Shown: in pieces, positions 5,795 through 11,894 of the stretch
How the letters are laid out: each line of letters begins with the position of its first letter
Position numbering within the stretch: the stretch's first letter is position 1
Assembly: GCA_016191985.1 (NCBI GenBank)
Contig: JACPVB010000020.1
Span: 1-12,256, forward strand
DNA length: 12,256 nucleotides
Origin: Chloroflexota bacterium
GTDB lineage: Bacteria > Chloroflexota > Anaerolineae > Anaerolineales > Villigracilaceae
Reading direction: 5' to 3'
Notes under the pieces: model-generated
The model's database searches: none
What the model was told of the DNA's origin: nothing
Seen by the model: only the letters and a program-made list of their open reading frames with translations
Translations under genes and position numbers: made by a program

Positions 5795-7114
5795 ATGAGT
5801 AACTCGACTTATTTTGTGGCGGTGATAGGCGCAGGGCCTGCCGGCCTGTTTGGCGCGCGCGAACTCGCACATCAACACCAGGGCGTGCGCGTGGCGATTT
5901 TCAATCGCGATATTAAACCTGGTGGACTTGCCGAATATGGTATTTATCCTGAAAAGCACATCATGAAGGAGGGATTGCGCAAACAGTTCCGCCAAACGCT
6001 GGACCTTGAAAACATCGATTATTATGGAAATATTTCCATTGGCGCCAGGGGCGATATGACGCTCGATGAAATTCGTGCGCTTGGTTTCGATGCCGTGCTG
6101 GTTTCAGCCGGCGCACAGGGGACTAAATCGCTGGGGCTGCCCGGGGAAAATCTGGAGGGCGTGTACCATGCCAAAGATGTGGTCTATTTTTATAACAAAC
6201 TCCCGCCTTTCAGCCAGAAGAAATTCCGCTTTGGAAAACGCTGCGCCATCATCGGCGCGGGCAATGTGATGGTGGATATTGCACGCCATCTCATCAACGT
6301 GCAAAAAGCGGAGGAAGTGACCGCCATCGTAAGGCGCGGCCCCGCGGAAGTAAATTTCACCAAGGAAGAGATGAAACACCTGATCGGATATCTCAACCTG
6401 GGGGAATTTGAAAAGGAAATGGCGCGCGTCCGTCCCACTCTGGAGGCGATCAACCAGGACCTGGAAGCTGGGCGCCACAAAATTTTGGATTCCCTCGCGA
6501 AAGCGGATCCCAAAACCTCTGATGCGCATTTCCATTTTAATTTCCTCGCCTCTCCCACCGGCATGTACGGCGAGAATGGCCTGTTGACCAAGCTGGAAGT
6601 GGAAGATAACATCCTCGTTGAAAAAGACGGCAAGACCAGCGCCAAAGGCACCGGCGTGAAACGTCTGCTGGATGTGGACACGGTCATCTTCGCCATCGGC
6701 GACAAGGTGGATGAATCCTTCGGCCTGCCCACCGAATGGAATGAATTTGTCAAAAACAAGGAACCGCGCTTTCCCATCGAAGACGTTTCGTACGAATCCA
6801 CGTTTGAAGGCGTCTTCGTCGGAGGTTGGTCTCGCAAGGCAAGCGAAGGCCTGGTCGGTTATGCCCGCCGCGATGGGACCAATGCCGGCAAGGCCGTCTT
6901 CCAATATTTGCAGACGAAGCAGCCTCTCAACGCCAGCCCTGAAGCGGTAGCTGAAAAAATGAAATCGCTTCAGAAACCCATTATTTTAAAGGACGATATC
7001 AAACGCCTCGAAGCGGTTGAGGTGGAGGAAGCCAAAAAACGCGGGGTGGAAGAATTCAAGTTCGCCAGCAATGAAGAGATGCTGCAAGCAATGGGCTTGA
7101 TCGAAACAGCGTAA
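5795..7114 (+). CDS. Ferredoxin/adrenodoxin-type NADP+ reductase-like flavoprotein
   Basis: A 439-residue two-dinucleotide-fold oxidoreductase of the adrenodoxin reductase/FprA branch, which moves electrons between NADPH and an iron-sulfur protein. FAD site: VAVIGAGPAGLFGAREL (GxGxxG at 12-17) with GGLAEYGIYPEKH (43-55). NADP site: AIIGAGNVMVDIAR (GAGNVM 154-159) with the phosphate-binding IVRRGP (178-183) and FTKEEMKHL, as in FprA. The C-terminal FAD contact VGGWSRKASEGLVGYARRDG (342-361) matches the family's GW-G-G region. About 50 residues after the core (390-439) form a charged helical tail not expected from FprA. The ATG at 5795 follows GGAGG at 5787-5791; an upstream in-frame TTG at 5774 has no such site. 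No ferredoxin gene is adjacent, so the partner is unknown. GltD-like or sulfide-related activity is the main alternative. Confidence 0.85.
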   Translation: MSNSTYFVAVIGAGPAGLFGARELAHQHQGVRVAIFNRDIKPGGLAEYGIYPEKHIMKEGLRKQFRQTLDLENIDYYGNISIGARGDMTLDEIRALGFDAVLVSAGAQGTKSLGLPGENLEGVYHAKDVVYFYNKLPPFSQKKFRFGKRCAIIGAGNVMVDIARHLINVQKAEEVTAIVRRGPAEVNFTKEEMKHLIGYLNLGEFEKEMARVRPTLEAINQDLEAGRHKILDSLAKADPKTSDAHFHFNFLASPTGMYGENGLLTKLEVEDNILVEKDGKTSAKGTGVKRLLDVDTVIFAIGDKVDESFGLPTEWNEFVKNKEPRFPIEDVSYESTFEGVFVGGWSRKASEGLVGYARRDGTNAGKAVFQYLQTKQPLNASPEAVAEKMKSLQKPIILKDDIKRLEAVEVEEAKKRGVEEFKFASNEEMLQAMGLIETA

Positions 7115-7129
7115 TCGCCCTCACCCTAA

Positions 7130-7154
7130 CCCCTCTCCCATTTTAGGAGAGGGG
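7130..7154 (+). repeat. REP-like hairpin that contains the next gene's ribosome-binding site
   Basis: CCCCTCTCC (7130-7138) pairs perfectly with GGAGAGGGG (7146-7154) across a 7-base loop. The preceding CCCTCACCCTAAC is typical of widespread bacterial REP-like intergenic repeats. No T-run follows, so it is a poor terminator. The 3' arm is the only Shine-Dalgarno-like sequence for the ATG at 7164. Confidence 0.7.
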
Positions 7155-7163
7155 AAAATTATT

Positions 7164-7748
7164 ATGAAACTTTCCACACCTGAATTCCGCGCCATGCAAT
7201 CGCTGCCCCGCAAATTGGGGCAGCGATTCTTTGAAATGCCTGTGTTCCGCCAGATGGGTTTGGATCTGAAAAATAAAGATGTGCTCGAGATTGGTTGTGG
7301 CTCTGGCTATGGTGCGTACCTGCTCAATCAACTCAACCCGAAAAGTTACACTGGCCTGGATGTGATGGAAGAGCAAATCGCGCTGGCAAAAAAACAATAC
7401 CCCCAATTTCAATTCATCGTGCAGGGCGCGGAAGACTTAAGTCAATTTGCAGATGCCAGCAGAGACGCGGTCATCATCTTCGGCGTTCTGCATCACATCC
7501 CAGACTGGCGCAAAACCATTGACGAGATCACGCGCGTGCTCAAGCCTCACGGCAATCTCTTCCTCGAAGAGCCGCGTGGTGTGGATATCAAAATCTTCGA
7601 CGCCTTCTTCCGCTGGGGACACCCCGACACCGATTTCGGATTACAAGCGATGGAATCGCATCTCTCCACCCGGGGCCTGGTCATCCAATCCAAACAGTGG
7701 ACTCCGCTGCTAACGATGTATCACGCATCAAAAATTACGGGCAATTAA
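7164..7748 (+). CDS. Class I SAM-dependent methyltransferase
   Basis: A 194-residue Rossmann-fold methyltransferase of the Methyltransf_11 type, using S-adenosylmethionine on an unknown, probably small, acceptor. Motif I, VLEIGCGSGYGA, lies at 40-51. The acidic residue after strand 2 is D66 (YTGLD). Motif IV-like FGVLHHIPDW is at 106-115, followed by the helix DEITRVLKPHG and strand NLFLEEPRG. No membrane segment is present. It starts 49 bases after the reductase-like gene and may be co-transcribed with it. Its ribosome-binding site (GGAGAGGGG, 9 bases before the ATG) sits in a hairpin arm, so translation may depend on that structure. Its last 14 bases overlap the convergent membrane protein gene. 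Confidence 0.9.
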   Translation: MKLSTPEFRAMQSLPRKLGQRFFEMPVFRQMGLDLKNKDVLEIGCGSGYGAYLLNQLNPKSYTGLDVMEEQIALAKKQYPQFQFIVQGAEDLSQFADASRDAVIIFGVLHHIPDWRKTIDEITRVLKPHGNLFLEEPRGVDIKIFDAFFRWGHPDTDFGLQAMESHLSTRGLVIQSKQWTPLLTMYHASKITGN

Positions 7749-8232
7749 CCTTTTCGATTTGCGCGATTTCACCTGTCATTTCATACAAGCTGGGGTATTG
7801 ACTATCTCCCTGCATCTTCACCTGAGTGGGGTAATAGGTAAATTGATAACAGGAATTAACTTCAATTTCAGCCCAGATTTTCTTCTTCAAGCCAAACACA
7901 TAACGTTTTTGACCGTCTGTTGTCTCGGCTGAGTATTCGGTACACAATTGACGATTACACCAGCCTGTAGACTCGCGCTTCTCCTCAACCTGCACAAGAA
8001 TCGTTTTCGTCCCTGCCTGATACTGACGATACGCGCCTGTCATAATGACCCAACCAGTAAATGCGATGACCGCACCAAGGAAGAGGGTTATTATTTTCTT
8101 GAAAATGGATTCCCTTCGATTAAAGATCGTCAGAAGAGGCGTCCCCAAGCCAAGCAGAAAAAGAATGAGTACGCCAGTAATCGCCCCTGAAAAAGCGCGC
8201 AAAGGGGTAACGGAATAAAGTAAATTGTCCAC
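7735..8232 (-). CDS. Small two-helix membrane protein with a Cys-containing outer domain
   Basis: A 165-residue protein that I do not recognise. Two hydrophobic segments lie at about 15-38 (ITGVLILFLLGLGTPLLTIF) and 47-67 (IITLFLGAVIAFTGWVIMTG), joined by a positive loop NRRESIFKK, which should be cytosolic. This puts both ends outside. The C-terminal domain (70-165) holds four Cys (92, 97, 128, 164), two of them in WCNRQLC, which may form disulfides. The start is taken as GTG at 8232: GGAGG lies 5 bases upstream. A TTG at 8244 is in frame, but choosing it would put that GGAGG inside the gene. It lies 17 bases after the CoA-transferase gene and is probably co-transcribed, though no functional link is apparent. 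Confidence 0.78.
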   Translation of the reverse strand: MDNLLYSVTPLRAFSGAITGVLILFLLGLGTPLLTIFNRRESIFKKIITLFLGAVIAFTGWVIMTGAYRQYQAGTKTILVQVEEKRESTGWCNRQLCTEYSAETTDGQKRYVFGLKKKIWAEIEVNSCYQFTYYPTQVKMQGDSQYPSLYEMTGEIAQIEKVNCP

Positions 8233-8249
8233 AAAGGCCTCCAATAAAA

Positions 8250-9437
8250 TTAGGTCACACAGCCGTCTTTGCGCAACTCCTTCACCTTTTCACTGGAATA
8301 TCCAAGGAGATTTTTCAAAACATATTCGGTGTGCTCCCCCATCAACGGCGGCGAGAGGCGGTATTCAACGGGTGTGCCGCCCATCTTAAGTGGCGAACCT
8401 ACCAGAGACAACGCCCCAATGGTGGGGTGTTCCATCTGCACCAGCATCTCCCGCTCTTTGACCTGTGGCATGGAAAAAACCTGTTCAAAATTATTGATGG
8501 GGCCGCAAGGGATCCCGGCCTCATCTAATTTCTGTAACCACTCGGAAACTGAAGTAGTTTTGAAAATAGCAGACAGCACGGCAATGATCTCTTCACGGTT
8601 TTGCACGCGGGCAGAATTGGTGGCGAATTTTTCATCCATCCCAAGCTCAGGTTTGCCGAGCAAATCACACAGCCTTGAAAACTGGCGGTCATTCCCTACC
8701 GCAATTGCAAACCAGCCATCCCTGGCTTGAAAACTTTGATACGGAACGATATTCGGGTGGGCATTCCCGTGTCGTTTTGGCAAATTACCAGAGATCAAAA
8801 AATTACTGGCGACGTTCGCGAGCCAGCCCAATTGAGAATCAAACAAGGCAATATCGAGGTGCTGTCCCTCCCCCGTCAAAGCACGCGCCTGCAATGCAGC
8901 AAGGATCGCGACGATGGCGTTTTGTCCCGCAAACAAATCCACAACTGCCACGCCCGTTTTCATCGGCTCGCCTTCGGGTTCGCCAGTGATGCTCATCAAT
9001 CCGCCTGAGGCCTGGATCATAAAATCATAGCCGGGCTTATCTTTCATGGAACCTGTCTGCCCGAAGCCAGTGATCGAGCAGTAAATCAATTTTGGATTCA
9101 ACTCGTGCAGAGTTTCAAAATCCAGACCAAATCTTTCGAGCGTGCCGGGGCGAAAATTTTCCACCAGCACATCGCTCCGCACGGCAAGTTCGCGCAAAAT
9201 ATTTTTTCCCTCCTCCGTTTTCAAATTCACAACCATGCCGCGCTTGTTGCGGTTCACGCACAAGTAATATGCGCTCTCACCGCCCGCAAACGGCGGCCCC
9301 CAACCGCGCGTTTCATCGCCTTCAGGCGGCTCCACTTTGATGACATCCGCACCCAGGTCACCCAGAACCATCGTACAATATGGGCCAGCGAGCACGCGGC
9401 TCAAGTCCAACACACGAATTCCTTGTAAGGGCTGCAT
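8250..9437 (-). CDS. Type III (CaiB/BaiF family) CoA-transferase
   Basis: A 395-residue cytosolic enzyme that moves CoA between carboxylic acids through an Asp-bound anhydride. Family marks are RVLDLSRVLAGPYCTMVLGD (8-27), GADVIKVEPPEGDETR, VNRNKRG (61-67) and ENFRPGTLERFGLD (93-106). The catalytic Asp is taken as D167 in GVAVVDLFAGQ, aligning with D169 of formyl-CoA transferase. Length and domain order match the family. The ATG has GGAG (complement of 9442-9445) 4 bases upstream. The substrate cannot be told from sequence: carnitine, formyl/oxalyl, succinyl-benzylsuccinate and mesaconyl types all share these motifs, and no pathway genes are adjacent. It is divergent from the gene at 9482, with only 44 bases between the two. 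Confidence 0.93.
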   Translation of the reverse strand: MQPLQGIRVLDLSRVLAGPYCTMVLGDLGADVIKVEPPEGDETRGWGPPFAGGESAYYLCVNRNKRGMVVNLKTEEGKNILRELAVRSDVLVENFRPGTLERFGLDFETLHELNPKLIYCSITGFGQTGSMKDKPGYDFMIQASGGLMSITGEPEGEPMKTGVAVVDLFAGQNAIVAILAALQARALTGEGQHLDIALFDSQLGWLANVASNFLISGNLPKRHGNAHPNIVPYQSFQARDGWFAIAVGNDRQFSRLCDLLGKPELGMDEKFATNSARVQNREEIIAVLSAIFKTTSVSEWLQKLDEAGIPCGPINNFEQVFSMPQVKEREMLVQMEHPTIGALSLVGSPLKMGGTPVEYRLSPPLMGEHTEYVLKNLLGYSSEKVKELRKDGCVT

Positions 9438-9451
9438 GATTCTCCTGTTGG

Positions 9452-9468
9452 GCGAGATAATATCTCGC
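9452..9468. repeat. 17-bp palindrome in a 44-base divergent gap
   Basis: GCGAGATA, centre A, TATCTCGC: 8 perfectly paired bases each side. It lies between the starts of the CoA-transferase (9437) and the dehydrogenase-like gene (9482), and holds -10-like TATTAT/TAATAT on the two strands. It could be an operator shared by both genes or a copy of a REP-like repeat. Confidence 0.55.
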
Positions 9469-9481
9469 TCTACGAAACAAT

Positions 9482-10237
9482 ATGAAACGCGACTTATATT
9501 TTAGCAAACCACTCATCAACGCGGCGGGATCATTGGGATTTGCGCCAGACCGAGGTCTTGAAGACTTTGGAGGTCTCAGCAGCTTCGGCGCTTTTGTGAC
9601 GAACCCGCTCTCTCTCCGCCCGCGCCTGCCGACTGCCCAACCGGCTTTGATCCAATTCCCCGGCGGATTCCTGCTCCACAGCGGTTTGCCGAATCCCGGA
9701 TTCAATGCCGCGCTGAAAAAATATTCCGCCAAATGGAATCGCGCCAGCCTGCCCATCATTGTCCATTTGATGGCGGATAGACCGGAAGAAACCCAACACA
9801 TGGTGAGGCAGCTTGAAAACTTTGAAAACGTGATGGCGGTTCAGCTCGGTTTTGCGCCGTTGTTATCGGACGATATTATTTTATTGACTTTGGAAATGTG
9901 CCTGGGGGAAATTCCGCTGATTTTTGCATTACCGCATGAACAGGTATTAAGTTTGGGGCCACGTTTGATTCAGCATGGCGCGGATGCGGTCAGCCTTGCA
10001 TCTCCACGCGGGGCGATGTATGACAAAAACGGGAAATTGATCACCGGGCGTCTATATGGACAATCCCTCTTCCCCCGTGCATTGGATGTGCTCCGTTCGG
10101 CGGCAATGCTTGGCTTGCCGGTCATCGGCTCCGGCGGGGTGTGGACGGATGTGGACGTGGAGTCCATGCTCAAGGCGGGGGCAATGGCCGTAGAAACAGA
10201 TGCCCAGCTATGGGTCCCGAAAGAAGCGGATTTATGA
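9482..10237 (+). CDS. Dihydroorotate dehydrogenase-like TIM-barrel protein, probably not a true PyrD
   Basis: A 251-residue protein, shorter than PyrD (about 300). Resemblance to the dihydroorotate dehydrogenase fold: PLINAAGSLGF (10-20), FGAFVTNPLSLRPR (35-48), PGGFLLHSGLPNPG (60-73), GRLYGQSLFPRALDVL (189-204) and the FMN-phosphate-site-like VIGSGGVWTDVDVESMLKAG (214-233). Key catalytic parts are missing. The Lys of the usual T-K-T segment is Asn (N41), and the N-x-S/C-CPN region with the proton-taking Cys or Ser is replaced by AVQLGFAP (119-126). It may still bind FMN, but a pyrimidine-synthesis role is unlikely. No pyr genes surround it. No clear Shine-Dalgarno precedes the ATG. It is divergent from the CoA-transferase gene. 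Confidence 0.75.
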   Translation: MKRDLYFSKPLINAAGSLGFAPDRGLEDFGGLSSFGAFVTNPLSLRPRLPTAQPALIQFPGGFLLHSGLPNPGFNAALKKYSAKWNRASLPIIVHLMADRPEETQHMVRQLENFENVMAVQLGFAPLLSDDIILLTLEMCLGEIPLIFALPHEQVLSLGPRLIQHGADAVSLASPRGAMYDKNGKLITGRLYGQSLFPRALDVLRSAAMLGLPVIGSGGVWTDVDVESMLKAGAMAVETDAQLWVPKEADL

Positions 10238-10257
10238 ATCGCAACTTATTATTTATA

Positions 10258-10450
10258 ACTCACCTTACGCAAAATAGATTTCTGACCCCGTAGGGGTCGA
10301 ATGATTATAGATTTTACGATACAGCATATTCAACCCTGAAAGGGTGTCATGGCTCATAAAATCCATGTCATCCCTTCGGGATTTGGATTCCGTTCGTCTA
10401 ATTTTCTATAATCCTGCCATCCCTTCGGGATTGAGCCGCGTAAGGTGAGT
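10258..10450. repeat. 193-bp MITE-like element with terminal inverted repeats and internal hairpins
   Basis: The 200-odd bases after 10237 hold no gene. ACTCACCTTACGC (10258-10270) and its exact reverse complement (10438-10450) form 13-bp perfect terminal inverted repeats. Inside are short hairpins with 3-base loops: GACCCC/GGGGTC (10284-10298), ACCCT/AGGGT (10333-10345), and ATCCC/GGGAT twice (10370-10382 and 10419-10431). Longer-range pairs are GATTATAGA (10303-10311) with TCTATAATC (10405-10413), AATCCA (10360-10365) with TGGATT (10384-10389), and GGCTCA (10351-10356) with TGAGCC (10432-10437). It encodes no transposase and shows no clear target duplication. It may be a non-autonomous mobile element or a structured RNA. 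Confidence 0.7.
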
Positions 10451-10480
10451 AAATTAGGTAGAATCATCATCGCTTTGAAT

Positions 10481-10515
10481 AAAAAAAGAGACCTGCTTTT
10501 GGCAAGTCTCTTTTT
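10481..10515 (-). terminator. Rho-independent terminator of the cold-shock gene, possibly bidirectional
   Basis: On the minus strand, AAAAAGAGAC pairs with GTCTCTTTTT, with an inner TTGC/GCAG extension and a CAAAA loop, and the sequence continues into a run of seven T. It begins 12 bases after the TAA of the cold-shock gene. The plus-strand copy also ends in five T, so it could stop transcripts coming from the 9482 gene. Confidence 0.88.
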
Positions 10516-10527
10516 GGTAAGTAGTGT

Positions 10528-10737
10528 TTAGAGGACAACTACATCAGCGGCCTGCAAACCCTTGGGGCCTTTTTCGATGGAGAACTCCACCTTCTGGCCT
10601 TCCTGCAGGTTCTTGAAGCCATCGCCACGAATTGCGGAGAAATGGACGAAGACATCCGGACCACCTTCACGTTCGATGAAGCCAAAACCCTTGGTGCCAT
10701 TGAACCACTTTACCGTACCGACTACACGTTCAGACAT
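10528..10737 (-). CDS. Cold-shock domain protein (CspA family)
   Basis: A 69-residue single OB-fold protein that binds single-stranded RNA or DNA and melts RNA structure in the cytosol. The start MSERVVGTVKWFNGTKGFGF and the RNA-binding motifs KGFGFI (RNP1) and VFVHFS (RNP2) are those of CspA. The family end FSIEKGPKGLQAADVVV is complete. The ATG at 10737 has AGGAGG (complement of 10742-10747) 4 bases upstream; an in-frame ATG at 10809 only adds sequence from the leader. The gene has its own promoter, a leader of about 140 bases and its own terminator, so it is a single-gene unit. Which Csp paralogue it is, and whether it responds to cold, cannot be told from sequence. Confidence 0.95.
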   Translation of the reverse strand: MSERVVGTVKWFNGTKGFGFIEREGGPDVFVHFSAIRGDGFKNLQEGQKVEFSIEKGPKGLQAADVVVL

Positions 10738-10875
10738 TTTGCCTCCTAAGCAAAGAGAAAAAAAATAAGGTGACGCAGTATGTCTTTCATCGGGTGGTAA
10801 ATGAAACAACTCAAATGTTGTGCTTTGAGCGATCTTCTTGATACTTCCACAACGAAAACCTACAGCATCCTACGA
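10738..10875 (-). promoter_or_regulatory. Long 5' leader of the cold-shock gene
   Basis: About 138 untranslated bases if the promoter at 10881-10909 is used. It contains competing short hairpins, CTCAAA/TTTGAG (10810-10815 with 10824-10829) and ACAAC/GTTGT (10806-10810 with 10817-10821), and an A/T-rich stretch before the Shine-Dalgarno. Long structured leaders are known to control csp mRNA stability and translation; that this one does so is inference. Confidence 0.5.
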
Positions 10876-10880
10876 GCCCA

Positions 10881-10909
10881 ACTTTATCATGAAATTCTCA
10901 TATTGGCAA
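10881..10909 (-). promoter_or_regulatory. Probable promoter of the cold-shock gene
   Basis: TTGCCA (complement of 10904-10909), a 17-base spacer, then TAAAGT (complement of 10881-10886), which matches 4 of 6 consensus -10 bases. It starts directly after the stop of the upstream oxidoreductase gene. The -10 box is weak, so the call is tentative. Confidence 0.45.
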
Positions 10910-10911
10910 TT

Positions 10912-11400
10912 TTATTTGACTCGCTCTAAAAGCATGACCGGGATGCGGCGGTGAGAGGCGCGCTGCTTGTAGTTTTCGTACCCGGCATAGTAGGAAACCG
11001 CCATTTGCCAGTATTTTTCGCGCTCGTCCCCTTCCACCTGGCGCGCACTATATTCCGCGATTTGTGAGCCAAACTGCACCTTGCATTTTGGATTCACTTT
11101 GAGGTTGTAATACCAGCCAGGGTTGGTTTTGCGCCCAAAGTTCGAGCCGATGAGGGCGATCTTTTCACCGTCGAACAGACTGACAAGCGGCATGGTGCGC
11201 GGCTGGCCGGTCTTTGCACCGATGGTGGTGAGTTGAATGATGGGCAGGCCGACGATCTCTGTGACCGTATGTTTGCCGCTGCTTAACTTCCAGACGATGG
11301 CATCGAGGCGATAAAGCACAACCGCAAGAAAAGCAGAGACCCATTTCAACATTAACAAACGATGGATGGATTTTTGGAGGGCGTTTGGTTTTTTGTTCAT
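10912..11400 (-). CDS. Deazaflavin (F420)-dependent nitroreductase family protein, Ddn-like
   Basis: A 162-residue split-barrel protein of the Ddn family, whose members use reduced F420, and sometimes flavins or fatty acids, as ligand. Family marks are LTTIGAKTGQPRTMPLVSLFDG (57-78, the GRKTG-PR-TPL region), IGSNFGRKTNPGWYYNLKVNP (84-104) and the closing YENYKQRASHRRIPVMLLER (141-160). The N-terminal 15-40 is hydrophobic and may touch the membrane, as in Ddn. Its ATG overlaps the stop of dtd (ATGA, 11397-11400), so translation is coupled. F420 use is inferred from family; it would imply that the host makes F420. The substrate is unknown. Confidence 0.88.
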   Translation of the reverse strand: MNKKPNALQKSIHRLLMLKWVSAFLAVVLYRLDAIVWKLSSGKHTVTEIVGLPIIQLTTIGAKTGQPRTMPLVSLFDGEKIALIGSNFGRKTNPGWYYNLKVNPKCKVQFGSQIAEYSARQVEGDEREKYWQMAVSYYAGYENYKQRASHRRIPVMLLERVK

Positions 11401-11834
11401 TTTTCCAGCCAGATGGTGACGGGTCCGTCATTGTGGATTTCCACTTCCATGTGCGCACCGAATTGACCGGTCTGTGTCGGCACACCGTGGCCGCGCAGGT
11501 ATTCAACGAAGCGGTCTACCAGCGGAGATGCTATCTCAGGCAAGGCCGCATCAATAAATGAGGGACGGCGTCCCTTGCGGGTATAAGCATACAAGGTGAA
11601 TTGCGAAACGACGATGGCTTCGCCTTTCACATCCAGCACGGAGAGATTGGTCTTGCCCTGTTCATCTTCAAAGATACGCAGATTCGCCGCTTTCTCCGCG
11701 AGAAACTGGGCCTGCTCCTCCCCGTCACCGTGACCTACGCCCAATAAAATCAACAGACCTTTTCCGATTTTGGAAATGGTCTGCTGGTTTACGGTGACAC
11801 TGGCTTTGGAAACACGCTGGATAAGTAGGCGCAT
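11397..11834 (-). CDS. dtd: D-aminoacyl-tRNA deacylase
   Basis: DTD removes D-amino acids (and Gly wrongly joined to tRNA-Ala) from tRNA, a proofreading step in the cytosol. The 145-residue length is typical. The start MRLLIQRVSKASVTV is the family N-terminus. The active-site motif SQFTL lies at 77-81, and the cross-subunit Gly-cisPro motif NDGPVT at 135-140 gives chiral selectivity in the dimer. It lies 55 bases after trpS and overlaps the next gene by 4 bases. Its link to trpS makes sense, since TrpRS and TyrRS are among enzymes known to charge D-amino acids. Only a weak AGG precedes the ATG. Confidence 0.96.
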   Translation of the reverse strand: MRLLIQRVSKASVTVNQQTISKIGKGLLILLGVGHGDGEEQAQFLAEKAANLRIFEDEQGKTNLSVLDVKGEAIVVSQFTLYAYTRKGRRPSFIDAALPEIASPLVDRFVEYLRGHGVPTQTGQFGAHMEVEIHNDGPVTIWLEK

Positions 11835-11849
11835 GGGACCTGGATAATG

Positions 11850-11894
11850 CGTAATCCGTGATGCGTAATTACGGATTACGCATCACGGATTACG
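11850..11894. repeat. Perfect inverted repeat, 20-bp arms and 5-base loop
   Basis: Arm 1 (11850-11869) begins CGTAATCCGTGATG and arm 2 (11875-11894) is its exact reverse complement; the loop is TACGG. CGTAAT occurs at both ends of arm 1, so several pairing registers are possible. The trpS stop codon (11890-11892) lies inside arm 2. No T-run follows on the minus strand, so it is unlikely to be a simple terminator. It looks like a REP-like element between trpS and dtd. Confidence 0.8.

Noticed and set aside
6104..6904. 266-codon open frame on the minus strand
   Set aside because: It lies entirely opposite the flavoprotein gene, whose FAD and NADP motifs are intact; the predicted peptide has no recognisable domain and no ribosome-binding site.
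7130..7160. Terminator of the flavoprotein gene
   Set aside because: The hairpin is followed by AAAATTATT and not a T-run, and its arm serves as the next ribosome-binding site.
10281..10431. Possible small CRISPR-like array because similar CCC-N3-GGG hairpins recur
   Set aside because: The units differ in sequence and spacing, and there are no equal-length spacers or cas genes.
10738..10809. 24-residue N-terminal extension of the cold-shock protein
   Set aside because: The canonical CspA start at 10737 has a strong AGGAGG; the extension would be translated leader sequence.
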